Origin: Girardinichthys multiradiatus
Taxonomy: Eukaryota; Chordata; Actinopteri; Cyprinodontiformes; Goodeidae
Direction: 5' to 3'
DNA: 64,000 nt
NCBI RefSeq assembly: GCF_021462225.1
Contig: NC_061818.1
Coordinates: forward strand, 19,861,462 to 19,925,461
The notes below the pieces were generated by a model. It had not been told where the DNA came from. It searched no databases and worked only from the letters and a program-made list of their open reading frames with translations. Positions 63,912 to 64,000 of the stretch are shown one piece after another. The position numbers were made by a program, and so were the translations under genes. Within the stretch, counting starts at the first letter, position 1. Each line of letters opens with the position of its first letter.

Positions 63912-64000
63912 ATCTGGCTGCCAGTGGGCTTCCCCAGAGCGTTATTGACACAATTCAAAATGCAAGGGCCATTTCCACGCGTAACGTGTATGAGGGTAAA
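63806..64000 (+). CDS. DIRS tyrosine recombinase, N-terminal part (runs off window)
   Basis: A second frame opens at ATG 63806 inside the end of the polymerase frame and stays open to the window edge. It contains GLNLAASGLPQSVIDTIQNA then RAISTRNVY, resembling the N-terminal SAM-like/core-binding region of DIRS recombinases. The catalytic R-H-R-Y residues would be beyond the window. Confidence 0.6.
   Translation, partial: MAASPPQRSPDAGTRRNISSASRAHGPMGLACEGLNLAASGLPQSVIDTIQNARAISTRNVYEGK

Larger units (their letters stand above)
59480..64000 (+). mobile_element. DIRS-type tyrosine-recombinase retrotransposon (3' end beyond window)
   Basis: The left end is placed at about 59480, where the GTTTCGGTATCTCAC sequence begins; the exact boundary is not proved. 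GC content rises sharply. Order: terminal/leader region, gag-like frames (59889-61408), reverse transcriptase-RNase H-methyltransferase-like frame (61539-63911), and the start of a recombinase frame overlapping it (63806 on). No LTR, aspartic protease or DDE integrase is seen, which fits DIRS rather than Gypsy or Copia. Confidence 0.85.

Overview
The window is nuclear DNA from a ray-finned fish, probably a percomorph teleost. It has spliced vertebrate genes with GT-AG introns, a dense mix of fish-type Tc1 transposons, an L2-like LINE, tRNA-derived SINEs and a DIRS-type retrotransposon. No prokaryotic features are present. Products were assigned from exon translations and from remembered family features; no database search was run.

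Layout of host genes. Positions 1-1957 (minus) hold the 5' part of fbxw9, an F-box/WD40 protein, with an in-frame TAG in the propeller. Positions 9465-23216 (minus) hold a complete tnpo2 (transportin-2, nuclear import receptor): 23 coding exons, all phase-consistent, 891 residues. Positions 26184-41092 (minus) hold a complete il27ra-like class I cytokine receptor: 14 coding exons, 682 residues, five Fn3-type domains, one membrane segment, a Box 1 and a STAT-type tyrosine motif. Positions 51255-52077 (minus) hold a complete two-exon rln3 (relaxin-3). A CCAAT-containing segment near 55.3-55.65 kb may be the plus-strand first exon of the next gene; human gene order suggests rfx1, but no coding sequence confirms it. 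The order FBXW9-TNPO2 and IL27RA-RLN3 matches human 19p13 and supports the names.

Mobile DNA. Four copies of one Tc1 family with ~200-bp inverted repeats lie at 3.6, 21.1, 42.0 (inverted) and 56.7 kb; only the 56.7-kb copy has an unbroken transposase frame. A second Tc1 family abuts the 42-kb copy across one shared TA and was later split by an L2-like LINE that duplicated 25 bp. SINEs lie at 31.4, 53.8 and 58.4-58.7 kb. The right end (about 59.48 kb onward) is a DIRS-type tyrosine-recombinase retrotransposon cut by the window edge. A 610-bp (AT)n array fills one il27ra intron.

The least expected observation is a set of box C/D snoRNA-like sequences on the tnpo2 sense strand. One family (14.4, 12.2 and a decayed copy at 9.3 kb) carries a guide complementary to the universally conserved LSU rRNA segment UGAGCUGGGUU. 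A second pair (19.8 and 23.3 kb) shares its C/D boxes, terminal stem and D-box guide. Human TNPO2 also hosts a C/D snoRNA (SNORD41), but the sequences here are not recognisably that one.
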